NCBI GenBank assembly: GCA_032718475.1
Contig: JAUCBJ010001612.1
Span: forward strand, 1 to 35,010
Direction: 5' to 3'
DNA: 35,010 nt
Source: Nemertoderma westbladi
Lineage: Eukaryota > Xenacoelomorpha > Nemertodermatida > Nemertodermatidae
Part shown: piece by piece, positions 1 through 9,898 of the stretch
Layout of the letters: each line of letters begins with the position of its first letter
Numbering within the stretch: position 1 is the first letter of the stretch
Translations under genes and position numbers: made by a program
Notes under the pieces: generated by a model
Seen by the model: the letters and a program-made list of their open reading frames with translations, nothing else
Database searches by the model: none
What the model was told of the DNA's origin: nothing

Positions 1-93
1 TCACTATCTCTTACTTCACTTCTACACCCCACTCTAGTCGACACACTGCCTCTACTGTGGCTGGGTCTATTCACCCCCGCCTCTCTCTCTACT

Positions 94-358
94 ACTACGT
101 GGCCGACCAGGCCACCCTTGGGTTGACTCAACCCCGCCACTTCCTGCCTACTAACTACGTGCCCTACCAGGCCCCTCTCGGGTTGACTCAACCCCGCCAC
201 TTCCTGCCTACTGACTACGTGGCCTACCAGGCCCTCATTGGGGTTTCTCTCCCCCGCCACCTCCTGCCTACTGACTACCTGGCCTACCAGGCCCTCATTG
301 GGGTTTCTCTCCCCCGCCACCTCCTGCCTACTGACTACCTGGCCTACCAGGCCCTCAT
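94..358 (+). repeat. 60-bp tandem repeat, about 4.4 copies, open in frame
   Basis: Units begin at 94, 154, 214, 274 and 334 with an exact 60-bp period. Because 60 is a multiple of 3, the plus frame stays open from 57 to 422 and encodes a 20-residue repeat with the recurring core YQALIGVSLPRHLLPTDY. Units 3 and 4 are almost identical, so the array expanded recently. The region is C-rich, unlike the AT-rich DNA that follows. I do not recognise the peptide. It may be part of a real protein continuing to the left of the window, or a minisatellite that happens to be open. Confidence 0.8.
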
Positions 359-380
359 CTGCCGGGCTATGCACGTCCGC

Positions 381-700
381 CACGTTCATATTAATAGCAC
401 CATTCCCAATATTATCTGTTAAATCAATTAAATCCCCTAAATCAATTAAATTATCAGAATTATTAGAATTTGAAACGGGATTATTATTTAAATTACTTTA
501 TGTATTTAGATTTAAATTATTTGAATTATTTTGGCATAATTATATAGGGGTGGGAGGTAGAGGGTGTAAAAAATGATAGGTTTATAAAAATTGTTTAACA
601 CCAGCAAATTTTAAAATCTATCATTCACTGATCACAAAACTGAAAAAATTAATAAATTCCATCAATTAATTGGAGTGTTGATCCTATTTTTAAATTTGAC
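381..700. repeat. Left arm of a long imperfect inverted repeat
   Basis: This stretch matches the reverse complement of about 5105-5400 over most of its length. The best anchor is an exact 15-bp match, ttcactgatcacaaa at 625-639 against its complement near 5178-5192. It is flanked by colinear similarity: ccagc plus an A/T stretch near 600-615, gggaggtag near 550, and atattaatag near 388. Identity is clearly imperfect, roughly two thirds by eye, with small indels. The arms enclose the broken RNase H/barrel gene at 996-4075, so they look like old terminal inverted repeats of a DNA element. Confidence 0.6.
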
Positions 701-858
701 AGACATCCCAGATAACCAAACCACCATTAAGAAAAATAACATAAATGTATAAACTGCTTTTGCCTCGTTTAAGATTATATAATACCTCATTAATAAGATT
801 ATTAATTTAAGATTAGGGGTTCACTAATAGTTAGGATATAATGTTTAATCCAAAAATA

Positions 859-917
859 TATCTTATATATAATATATATTATATTATTATATATATATAT
901 CTATATATATATATAGA
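859..917. repeat. AT microsatellite
   Basis: A run of alternating TA/AT with a few TTA interruptions. Together with 700-995 it forms the AT-rich DNA downstream of the minus-strand gene. I see nothing else in that stretch. Confidence 0.8.
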
Positions 918-995
918 AAAAACCCGAACTATCAGTTAGTTACATATACCGGTACTATATACCTTTACCATAAGTTTCAATTATGTTCTCAATGG

Positions 996-1802
996 CTATT
1001 TCAGTTTGAAAAATTTCTGGTTGATTGTCTCATGGTTTCGCAAATTAAAAGTCATTAGTCGATCGGCAAGAACATCCCATTCTCCTTGTATATTACAAAG
1101 CAGTAGTTGTTCAGCTTCAACCGTCGCTACATCCTTTACTGATGGATACTTCCACTTCAAGTTTGACCCCTTCTTAACCCGATCGAGATGCTCTACCAAA
1201 AATGTGTTATTGTCAAATACCTTCTGACAATAACCAATATACCAGGTATTACGACTATCTGTTGCCCATAGTGTAACACAAATTTGGTTCACTTCCAAAA
1301 TGGCTTCCCCCTTTTCTTTATCTCCATCTTCATTGGGTTTTTCTTCCTTCAGGGCTGCTAAGGCGTCAGAATTTTTTGGCAGTGGTACCAAACTACAAGT
1401 AGTGCCACTTAGCAGTATGCACAGATTAGTAAGTCTCTCCTCATGCATTACTTTATTCAATTTAAACAATTGTGGAGTAGCTATGACATCACTCTTGTGG
1501 GTGTCTCGATAGTAAGCAAGTTCAGCCCTGACAATTACTTCAGCAATATCTGGTTTGGCTTCTATAATGTTCCTGAGTTCCTCAACACTAATTGCTGGCC
1601 CACCCCAGGATTTACACTGACATAATAATTTATCAGTATAGTTACTGATGTTTCTGGCTTTTTTAATATTATCTTCAATTTTGAGTTTATGAAGTTTCTT
1701 CTGATTTTCTGTCCACATAACTTTGCGATCAGCCATGAGCTTTACAATTGTGTTTGATACTTTCTCAGCTAAATTATCAAATGTCACTTTATGCAACACC
1801 AT
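996..1802 (-). pseudogene. C-terminal part of RNase H/barrel family gene, copy 1
   Basis: A 268-codon stretch that is the downstream part of the gene beginning at 4075, not a separate gene. The same frame stays open upstream of its ATG to a single TGA near 1812 and beyond it to about 1880. That upstream peptide aligns with the uninterrupted copy 2. Residues 1-60 are helical and charged. Residues 60-115 carry a GGPAISVEEL segment followed by RAELAYYRDTHK, matched in copy 2 by GPFTNSQEVK and REVKYARITS. Residues about 170-222 look like an SH3/Tudor-type barrel (VTLWATDSRNTWYIGY, FLVEHLDRVKK, WKYP). A conserved tail (EAEQLLLCNIQGEWDV) follows. Barrels of this sort often bind modified histone tails or nucleic acid; here that is inference. 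Confidence 0.6.
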
Positions 1803-1849
1803 ATCGTTTCATAAGGACTTTGCTTTAAATTTATGATTTCGACTTTTGG

Positions 1850-4075
1850 CTACAACTGCTCTATGATCAAAAACAGCAAGTTTTCGCGCTCACTTATTAT
1901 ATTACTCTTTTCCAGATCTTTCTTTTCTTCTGCAGTGAGCTTAAACACCCCTGCCGTAGCCCTAGGCTGAGCACTACCATGTGTTCCAAATCCGTACTCC
2001 CGACCACATTGCAACTCAATTGTTTTGGCAGCATCATGGCACATTTCTCTAAGTATTTCAGTTTCAACCTCTGATGTAGGCGTTTCAATATTAACATGAC
2101 GATATTTAACAATGTAAGAAGATAAGGTATCCATTGAACCTTTTAGTAAATCATCATATAGAATAGGGAATATGTTGCAAAGGTCATCCTGTGTGCAGAT
2201 TTCAATGGCATTTAGTAAAGGTAGACTAACTTTATATGTAAAGTAAGCCAAAACACGTAGTTCACTGAAGAGGAGTTCACTGTCTAGGAATAACCTGACA
2301 ATTTCAACATGTTGGTTGCTAAGATGAGTCTCATTGACAACCATCCGAATATATGGTAGAGCATCTAAAATTGATGCACAAGAATAACCCAACTTTGTAA
2401 ATCTTCTCTCCTGGTAAAGTGAAATGTGCTTAACTTTATTTTCCCGTTCTAATATATAATCAAACAAATCTGCTTGATTAGTAGAAGATGCTGACTTATC
2501 ATGACTTACAAAGTTTATTATAGTTTTTATGGCAGACAAAGTAACTGATTTTTCTCCTCTCAAGAATGTTTTTGTGGAAGGATTTGCAGTCTCCAATGCT
2601 TCACGAAATTTTACCTTATGTTCTAATTTCCCTAATGTGGCAATATTTGAACGATCAAGTGCCTCGACAGTATGTGCCTTGCAGAGTAAATGGAGAGGTT
2701 TATACTCTGAACCCAGAGCTATTGAAATGTCATCTTCAATATGTAAATTTTTACCAACGGCATCAGTCATAATAACAGTGACTTTCTCCCAAAGTGCCTT
2801 GGCTGTAACAATGGATTCTTTTGATGTAACCAATAAGGCCAACCTCTCAAAAGTTTCAACTAGAAGGTTGACAATTTGTTTTTGATCCTCATATGCAAAG
2901 AATAGTGGCCTTAAAGAATACCTTTGCTTTCCTGAAAAATTGAAAATGATAGCCGGCCAATCGCCATCTATATTGCATCGTGAGGTTGTGTCATAATGTA
3001 AAGTACACTTGGTATCCTCATCAATATTGTGCAGCGCATTGGCAGCATCTGCTTCAGCTTTAATAGCCATGAATTGTTTATATTCTGTGATTGTCTTTGG
3101 GCTTGGAAGGACATTTTTGTATGGGATATAATCCTCCTTCTTTGTTGGTACAGTTCGTTTGGCTACATCTAAGCATTTATGTGGTCCTTGTTCTTCTACT
3201 ATGTCAACTTTAAAGGCTGACAAACTAGGATCTTTCTCAATCGCTTCCTCCTTTGTTAAATAGAACTGATGGTGATAAAGGGTTTTACAAACGGTTTGAA
3301 CAGCTATCAATGACATTTTTGCTGATAGACCACACTTGACAGATACTTCAACACATGTTGATTTAATTTCATTTGTACAATTTCGGTTATTGCGAATTTC
3401 AGGACAAATATTGATAAGTGTTTCAGTCTGGACTTCTTGGTCCACACCAGTTTTGCTGAATCTAACTAAACCTGAGCGGTGCAAACTAACATCTAAATTT
3501 ACTTCAATATTAGAAGTTGATTCAAGATCCCCAGCAGTGCTCTGATCCTCATATATATAGCTAAGCTCCTCCTCAACTTCTAGTTTATCGTTTACTTGTT
3601 TCTGAAATGCATCATCTTGCTTGACTACAAACTCCAAATCAATTTCTTCACTCAAGTACATCTTTCTTTCGTTTAACTGATCGTAATAGAATTTTTTTTC
3701 CATCTCATCAAATTCCTCTGGATTCGAATCTCTCTTTTTAATGTCAAATAAATTGGTTGCTTTCTTCCGCCACTCTTGCCGAGAAACTCGTTTATTTTTC
3801 TTGCTTGTAACAACCTTTCTATAATATTCCTCAAGTTCCCTTCGTATTTTTTTCTTTATAGCTCTTTCTGTAATTATGTGTTGGATTGTAAATGCTTTCG
3901 ACCAAATGTCTATTAGTTTTTTTGTATAGGCATGGATGACAGTTTTTCTCAAAGCCTGTTCTTTGCTTTCAACTGGTGACCCGCCAGGTGCCAATTCCAT
4001 GATCGAGGAAACTACATTGTAAGTAGTTGGGAGCTGGTCTTGAAATGCAAAATTGAATTGTGGCCCATTACTCAT
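1850..4075 (-). pseudogene. N-terminal and RNase H-like core of copy 1, probable transposase
   Basis: A 741-codon ORF starting at ATG 4075. Residues 1-170 are basic to acidic and predicted helical. Residues about 355-475 follow the layout of an RNase H-fold transposase: first Asp in HYDTTSR (D362), hydrophobic strands (PAIIFNF, RYSLRPLFF), a helix, second Asp in VIMTDAVGKN (D438), then LLCKAHTVEALD with a C..H motif (C465, H468) like that of hAT- and Kolobok-type proteins. I could not place the third acidic residue. A helical region with YQERRFTKLG (residues 554-563) and YGFG (694-697) aligns with copy 2 at 20456-22045. The last 11 residues are out of frame: a one-base shift near 1880 leads into the frame of the 996-1802 stretch. 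A recent LINE fragment and the right inverted-repeat arm lie upstream. The family is not one I can name. Confidence 0.6.
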
Positions 4076-4131
4076 AATTCAATATCTATTATTAAATTAA
4101 GTTTACTTACTTATGCCTAATCCCTAACTAG

Positions 4132-4640
4132 GGAAACTTAAGGTCAGATTATTTAGAGCAGCAGTAGTTCCAGTACTCCTCTACGGGAGTCCATGCTGGG
4201 CTCTAACTGCTGAGGACACCAAATCTCTGGATGGCACATTCACAAGAATGCTACGCCGGGTACATTGTGTCAAGTACAATGCACACATCTCCAACCAGAC
4301 ACTATATAACATTGGAGGTGTCTCATTGGTTCCCCCAAGCTTGACACTAGAACAAAATCGCCTCCGCTTTGCAGGACATTGCTTTCGCCGTGAGGACCAG
4401 CCAGTGCATAATCTTGTACTTTGGCAGCCTCATGGAGTGAATAAGCATGGTGGACAGCCCATGACTTTCTTGAGACGCATCTTAAAGGACACTGGCCTTA
4501 AAGATGCGGATGATCTAGCAAATGTCATGGGTGATAGGGAGTTGTGGTGGCGCAATTTTGTTGACAAGCCGGCACAGCATTCTTAAAAATGCAGCTGCAA
4601 TGCAGCATGCCGATCCTAGTAGTAGTAGTAGTAGTAGTAG
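4132..4640 (+). mobile_element. 5'-truncated RTE-like LINE, 3' end
   Basis: Reads as the C-terminal end of a non-LTR retrotransposon polyprotein. RMLRRVHCVKYNAHISNQ is followed by LRFAGHCFRRED, LVLWQPHG and WWRNFVDKP, with a stop at 4584-4586. The element ends in a (TAG)8 run at 4617-4640; a short microsatellite tail of this kind is typical of RTE-type elements. Bases 4132-4323 match 13102-13293 with 6 differences in 192, so this insertion is young compared with the gene next to it. No clear target-site duplication is visible. Confidence 0.85.
4617..4640 (+). repeat. (TAG)8 LINE tail
   Basis: Eight perfect TAG units directly after the LINE 3' untranslated region. They mark the 3' terminus of the insertion. 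Confidence 0.9.
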
Positions 4641-4687
4641 GTCTAGGTTCATCATGCTAAAATGTAGGGGATTGATCATATGTTCAG

Positions 4688-5010
4688 TAGGCTACAAATT
4701 TCAGGAGGCTACTTATGTTGTCTTGGTATACCAGTCAGTAGGATACTTTAGTGTTGTTGTCTATTCAAGCAATACACCCTCAAACAGTCACAACACAAAC
4801 TCAACATTTAAATTTGCCTCCAGGGTCGAAATACTACAATACACTTGCTGATATATAGGCTACAAAATATAGGAGGCTTCTAATGTTGTCTAAGGTATGG
4901 TACCAGTCCGGTAGGCTACTATAGTCTATTCAGGTACTGGCATTGAAACCCTCAAACAGTCATAATACAAACTCCACATTTAAAATTGCCTCTATGACCA
5001 TAATATCATG
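4688..5010. repeat. 168-bp imperfect tandem duplication
   Basis: The segment from 4688 (taggctacaaattt, aggaggct, accctcaaacagtca, tttgcctc) recurs from 4856 with the same order of blocks. Two copies with a 168-bp period and many substitutions. It lies between the LINE tail and the right inverted-repeat arm, and no coding potential is seen. Confidence 0.75.
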
Positions 5011-5104
5011 TTCTTATAATTATTATATACTAGCAATCAACTGATGAATTAGTCTTTATGCTTAGTGTACCAGTACGGTAAGTGCTAAAAATTGGCTAAT
5101 TCTC

Positions 5105-5400
5105 GTATTGGCATATGCTGACTTTGAACTATGTGCAACACTCGAATTTGACTCAAAATTGATTATTTTTCTTAAATTTGTGATCAGTGAAGGTCATTTT
5201 TTGAAATTAGCTGGTATTCATGTTAATCTGAGAATGTGACCTGCTACCTCCTACCTCTAAATTATATTTGAATTAATATTATTATTTGGATTGAAATTTA
5301 AATTGCCGGGTAAAATATTTCCTGTAATAAAGGGATTAGGGTTATCTACTACGGTACTATTAATATTAATTACTCCTAACGTACTATTATTACCCCCCCC
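5105..5400. repeat. Right arm of the long imperfect inverted repeat
   Basis: The reverse complement is colinear with 381-700, including the exact 15-bp block at 5178-5192. The outer part of this arm is also coding sequence of the minus-strand ORF at 5257-5767. The peptide VININSTVVDN there has a decayed counterpart, VHINSTIPN, in the left arm. The arms therefore derive from duplicated coding DNA or from a terminal repeat that carried the end of an ORF. Confidence 0.6.
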
Positions 5401-5767
5401 TGCCCGTACGGCTACTGTACGTACTGTACGTGTACCGTACGGTCTGTTCTCTTGCCTCGCGCTCTTTGCGTTCACTCTCTTGCTCCTTCCTTCCCCTCAG
5501 TCGCCACTTTAACTCTTTCATTTTTAATTTATACGCCAGACCCATCTCCCGCACCCGTCTTTCTTTTGCGGAGGATGTAGCAGACTTATCAGTTGCGACG
5601 GACTCCCGCCACCCCTCCGTACTACTAACTTTCCCCCGCTTCCCGGAATTTTCTCCGACCGACGAGACCGAATCCTTGGGGTTAACCTCGGATTCGCCCT
5701 CGTGCGGATCTGACCAACCCACTAACTTAACTCCTCGGGCATCAACTAAGTATGGCCCTATGTACAC
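5257..5767 (-). pseudogene. Charged, gag-like ORF split by a frameshift at a C8 run
   Basis: The ATG at 5767 opens a frame to 5390 (125 codons). Its middle is a Lys/Glu/Arg-rich helix (KLKMKELKWRLRGRKEQE, ERKEREAREQ), of the type found in gag-like and coiled-coil proteins. The overlapping frame 5475-5257 continues with an Asn-rich tail (GGGNNSTLGV, NPNPFITGNILPGN, NNNINSNII). The two frames meet at a homopolymer, C8 at 5393-5400 on the plus strand. A one-base slip there, or a base-calling error, would join them into about 170 codons. I do not recognise the family; a retroelement gag fragment is a guess. Its 3' end overlaps the right inverted-repeat arm. Confidence 0.4.
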
Positions 5768-6142
5768 TACACCAGCCTTATTACAAAGATAATGACAAAG
5801 ATAATGAATTATTACAAAGATAATGAACTTTAAAGAAACAAATTACAAAATCGATGATGATAATAAGAGTGTGAGTAGTACGTAGTAGTGAATGAACTGA
5901 CACTAATTGAACAAACGCACCTTTTATAGTAAGTAAATCAGTGCTTCCAAACAATCTAGATTATTCTATAGGTTCTATCACGTTTTTAAAGACAACTATT
6001 GGTCCAGCGAATGTATAACTTACACGACATTGGTTACTGACAAATAACTGCAATCATATTGGTTAAACTACCTTGAGCAGATACAATTCAATCGTAGCGG
6101 TCAATTCAAATAAGTTGAAAATTATCACAAAAAATAATTTAC
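5768..6142. other. Non-coding AT-rich spacer
   Basis: Contains a short duplication (attacaaagataatga at about 5780-5827). No ORF, RNA gene or longer repeat is visible. Confidence 0.6.
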
Positions 6143-6214
6143 ACCTGCTAGGAATTGAACTCGATACCTATTAAACGACTGTCCAACGCATAACCGACTG
6201 AGCTACTGAACCAC
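6143..6214 (-). repeat. tRNA-derived SINE head (degenerate tRNA-like)
   Basis: On the minus strand there is a near-perfect internal promoter A box (TAGCTCAGTCGGT, plus-strand 6193-6205). A B-box-like GAGTTCAATTCCT (6150-6162) follows at tRNA spacing. The acceptor arms do not pair and the T stem is poor, so this is not a functional tRNA. It is most likely the head of a SINE or a tRNA pseudogene. Confidence 0.55.
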
Positions 6215-6359
6215 TTGAACAATATTGTACAAATAGCTATACCAAATGCAAACGAGAACTTAATATAATCTTTATAACATATGAACCTAACAAAATAATG
6301 CAAATTAATTCAAACTAAATATTTTTAAAATTTTCACAGATCTATTGAGGATATAATTC

Positions 6360-6707
6360 TATAAGTGGATTAAAAACTCTGATCCAGATAAACGATTTGG
6401 TGCTGGCCGTCCAACTGTTATTCCAAAATAAATGGAAGAATATCTTGTATCCACAATGGAATTTTTGGGTGAAAGTGGTTGGCCACTGGAGCCCAGAGAC
6501 ATCGGCCAAATTATTAAATCCTACCTGGATGAAACCCAGGAACATACACGCTTTAAGGATAATCTGCCAGGGTACAACTGGTTTGGTCTTTTTAAACAAA
6601 TATGGAAGCACCGGCTAAGTATCCGATCTACAGAATATGTCACAATAGCTCATGCAAAGGGGTTAACTGAAAATGTATTAGATGGATTTTTTAGTATGTT
6701 TAGCTAA
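6360..6707 (+). pseudogene. CENPB/Tc5-type HTH fragment of a pogo/jerky-like transposase
   Basis: The plus frame reads GAGRPTVIPK, one in-frame TAA (6429-6431), then EEYLVSTMEFLGESGWPLEP, RDIGQIIKSYLDE, NLPGYNWFGLFKQIWKHRLS and GLTENVLDGFFSMFS. This matches the second helix-turn-helix of CENP-B/jerky/Tigger-type proteins: a GRPT linker, then two helices, then LPG.xWF..F..R..LS.R, then a segment before the DDE domain. The DDE catalytic domain is absent. A possible splice acceptor (tttcacag) sits at 6334-6341. The ORF end overlaps the tail of the convergent BEN gene by about 30 bp. It is a truncated fragment. Confidence 0.6.
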
Positions 6708-7971
6708 CTGACTTGTACGGCGCCTCTTAGAATTATATATGTCGTTCCCAAGTTGATTAACAGCAACCACAGCTGATCTAATCTCACCAGCATCTATCTC
6801 CTCATCAAAACTAAACCTAGAAACAACAGCTTTCTTAAACAACCCAGAATGTGTCGGCGAATGGGGTATCCGTTGAGTTGCCAAAATTCTCTGTGAGAAT
6901 AATATGCCCTCCGCTAACTCTTTATCTGACCATAATTTGCGGGCCACCAACTGCCCATATGCCACAGGGTCAAGATTTTTTGGCCCTATTATGGCCAAAT
7001 TTTTCCATCGAATAGTACAGGATCGCCATCAGTAATGGTCGATGATCTAATGTTCCCTGGTGAAGAACTTGTACCGGTAGTTTCCCTTTTTATGAATCTC
7101 ACTATTGATTTATGAAGTTTTTCAGTTTTCTTTAACTGCTTTTTTTGTACCGTTGACGACTTTTGTAGTAGTCGGTTGTTATTTAACATAATCTTATACA
7201 TGCGATTGCGATTATCACCACCGGTATCGGTAACACCAACATCCGAATCAACAATTGTGTCCGCTGTGTCATTGTCATCATAGCACTACTGGAATCATCC
7301 GACATGTCGGCGTCACCAGCACTACTATGTTACCTGTTCCCATCTTCTGTCCACTGATGGGATAGTGGAAGATCGACATCAATATCAGGCAAGGTAAGAC
7401 TTACGTTTCTTAGAATAGTATTATAACCACTTCTTGTAGTGGTGGTATCCGCGGTTGTGGCGTTCCCCACTGAACGCTCTAAAAATCCAAAGCTATCCGA
7501 AATACTAATATTTTTAGAACCGCGACGTTGCTGACTTTCTGAGCTATCCAGATATAATACAGGAACACGGGTCTTCTCACCAGGGCTATCGCTTTTAATA
7601 TATATCATTTGATTAGGAGTTAGTGTGGATATATTTAAATCGGAGGGAAGTAATGTTGAATTATTTGCTATCACAGCATATTGCTGCTCATCGGGATAAA
7701 ACAGAAGTATATACACTGTACTCGCCCTTGCTTGGTTTGAAAATTGGCGTGGATTACGCGGAGGAGGCCGATTGGCACTGCCTGTTTGCGTGGTGCTGGT
7801 ACTGCAGGCTGCTCCTGAAGCTGAAACGAATGAAGTTTCATTTGGTCTGCCAGTTCCGGGGCCCAACCCAATGTTGTCACCAATATATATACCGGTACCG
7901 GTATAGCATGTATCTGGGTTCCATGGAACCTGGTGCTGGTAGAGATCACTACTACTTGTATCTTCAGTCAT
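6678..7971 (-). pseudogene. BEN-domain gene, copy A (two frameshifts)
   Basis: Begins at ATG 7971 and covers about 430 codons in three frames (7971-7330, about 7290-6989, 6998-6678). The N-terminal third is Ser/Thr/Gly-rich. Then comes a segment with LLFYPDEQQYAVIANNST, LLPSDLN and MIYIKSDSP that aligns with copy B and resembles a small SH3/Tudor-like barrel. Next are an acidic Asp-rich linker, a Lys-rich helix (KKQLKKTEKLHKSIVRFIK) and a BEN domain at about 6960-6738 (YGQLVARKL, DKELAEGILF, LFKKAVVSRF, IRSAVVAVNQLG). BEN domains are DNA- or protein-binding modules of chromatin factors and some viral and transposon proteins. The breaks near 7300 and 6995 were placed by comparison with copy B at 18841-20036. 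Confidence 0.65.
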
Positions 7972-8196
7972 GGCTAAACAGCAGATAGCTATATTGATAT
8001 TACAGTATTAGATAGTCAGGTCAGGTCAGGTATTCTAGGTCATTGATCAAGAAAACTTGCCACCTCAATGCAGCATAAAGGAGGTGCCACCTGTAGCTGC
8101 ATAGACCCTCTTACTAGGGCAGATCTGGTCCTGTAACTAGGACCCCCTTCGTTCTGGGATAAGGACGCCCTTGGTCCTGGATTAAGGACCCATATA

Positions 8197-8430
8197 CTTG
8201 GCAGCAGGGGTATATGGCCTGACCAGGCAGATGGTGATCTACCAATGGCTGGTCAGGAGTAGAGTGTTCTCATGTCCACTCTGATAGCACTTCACTGCGA
8301 CCTGCACCTGGCAGCAAGGGTACAGGGCATGACCCAGCAGATGAGCTGCAACAGCCAGTGGTGGGTCATGTGCGCCAGAGTAGATATGGGTGATGGGCCT
8401 CATATCTGACTCCATTGCGACACTCACCCT
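8197..8430 (+). repeat. RTE-like LINE 5' region with two ~110-bp monomers
   Basis: The blocks at 8197-8233 (ggcagcaggggtatatggcc...caggcagatg) and 8307-8343 (ggcagcaagggtacagggca...cagcagatg) repeat with a 110-bp offset. The following text also repeats (ggctggtcaggagtagag against ggtgggtcatgtgcgccaga). Together they form the 5' untranslated region directly upstream of the endonuclease ORF. Tandem 5' monomers often carry LINE promoters; that role is inferred. Confidence 0.55.
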
Positions 8431-9898
8431 GTGGAATGGCAAACCAGGGTGTGGTATTTGCCCCGAGAGCTGACTCGGCAAAAAAAGCACCCCCCAACCC
8501 CCACTATGGATTACATTAGCAATGCGAAGGAACGGCCACTAGAGGCCAGTGGAATTACCAGACACAATCGGCCTCACAGGCGTCAGTTAACTCCTGACCG
8601 GCTGCCTGTCTCACCCCCTACTGGAGAGAGAGCAGCCAACAATTCTTTGAGTCCCTTTCCTGATGACCTTTCTGGCCCAAACCCTGGGTCACCAGGAAGG
8701 CCAGATTGTGATGGGGAGAGGGATTCTGGAGTTGGAGGCTACTCTCATGTTCCACCCCGACCAACAAAGCCATTGGTGAATCTGAGGCAAGTCACAAGAC
8801 TAGCCTCAGTAAACACCCTAACACTCGGGTCCCCAATGCGACAAGGTGAGCTGACTGCCTTGGCAGATAAGCTTTCTCTTAGCGCAGTGGGTGTTCAAGA
8901 GCACCGAATGCAGACTGGACAGACTGATGAGGTTCTGATTAAGGACATGGGGGGCGGTTGGCGACTCGCCCTCGCGTCAGCAGATGATAGTGGCAATGGT
9001 GGAATTGGTCTATTGATGAATCTAACTGCACATGCAGCATTGGACAAAATAGACCAAATCTCTAACCGCATCATCCTTTGCCACTTCTCATGTTCTGGAA
9101 GACTGGTTAAGAAGTTTCCTAAGGTGGTTCTGATTGTGTGCTACTCTCCAACTAGTGTTGCCCCTGTAGAGGAGGTGGAAAATTTCTACCACAATCTACA
9201 AGCAGCTACTGATGGAGTGGATCAGCATGCATTCTTAACATTCCTGGGAGACTTTAATGCAAGTCTGCATCAATCACCTACATCGCCCTGGGTCTAAAGC
9301 AATAGTGTTAACTGAAATTCTGTCCATCTTCAGGATTTTATCTCTGGAAATGGATTGTTTTCGGCTGGAACCCAGTTCAAGAAGCGAACTGGAAAGCTAT
9401 GGACTCATAGTGGACCCAGTGGTCACAAGTCCCAGATAGACCATATTCTGTTTCGTAGGAAATACAGGAGCTCTATACAAGACTGTAATGCATTTACACT
9501 TCGACCCTTCTCCAGTGATCACCGCCTTATTGTGGCCAAGGTAAGACTTAGTCTGCGTGCTAGCAGAACAACGAAATCTGCCTTGCCGCGGCATGACTGG
9601 TCCTCTCTGTTGCAACAGCCAAGTGTGAGATCCAGCTTCACACTACAGCTGAGCAACAGGTATGAGGCTCTTGCCTTTGATGCGGCAGATCACTGTGAGG
9701 GCTATACTGCCTTTACAGAAGCAGTTAAGTTAGCAGCTGCAGAAACAGTTCCTGTATACCCTCGAAACAGGAAAAGGGCCCCCTGGACTGACAACAAAAT
9801 TCAGAAGTGCCGAAATGACCTTCATAAAGCGCAGAAAGAGTCCCGGCTCAAACAGACTACAGTGGCCAAGAATGCAGTTAAGGCTGCATCTAGGGCCA
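8431..9898 (+). pseudogene. RTE-like LINE, apurinic-type endonuclease domain
   Basis: The first frame is 8431-9297: a Pro-rich N-terminus, then LASVNTLTLGSPMRQGEL, VGVQEHRMQTG (catalytic Glu), NGGIGLLMN, VVLIVCYSPTS and FLGDFNASL (catalytic Asp and Asn). After a shift near 9290, the frame to about 9898 holds SQIDHILFRRKYRSS and FSSDHRLIVAKVRLS (catalytic SDH). It then runs into the linker to the reverse transcriptase (RKRAPWTDNKIQKCRND). These are the ordered motifs of the endonuclease/exonuclease/phosphatase fold of non-LTR retrotransposons, which nicks target DNA. The element is inactive: it is frameshifted and interrupted at 9899. Confidence 0.85.

Noticed and set aside
1006-3545. Plus-strand ORFs opposite the long minus-strand gene
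   Set aside because: They mirror the coding strand and have no recognisable motifs. The minus-strand frames are much longer and align with a second copy.
381-5400. Polinton/Maverick or LTR retrotransposon
   Set aside because: The repeats are inverted, not direct, and no protein-primed polymerase, retroviral-type integrase, protease or packaging ATPase motifs are present.
8239-8490. Minus-strand ORF across the LINE 5' region
   Set aside because: It is antisense to the LINE 5' monomers and endonuclease start, and is explained by the repeat sequence.
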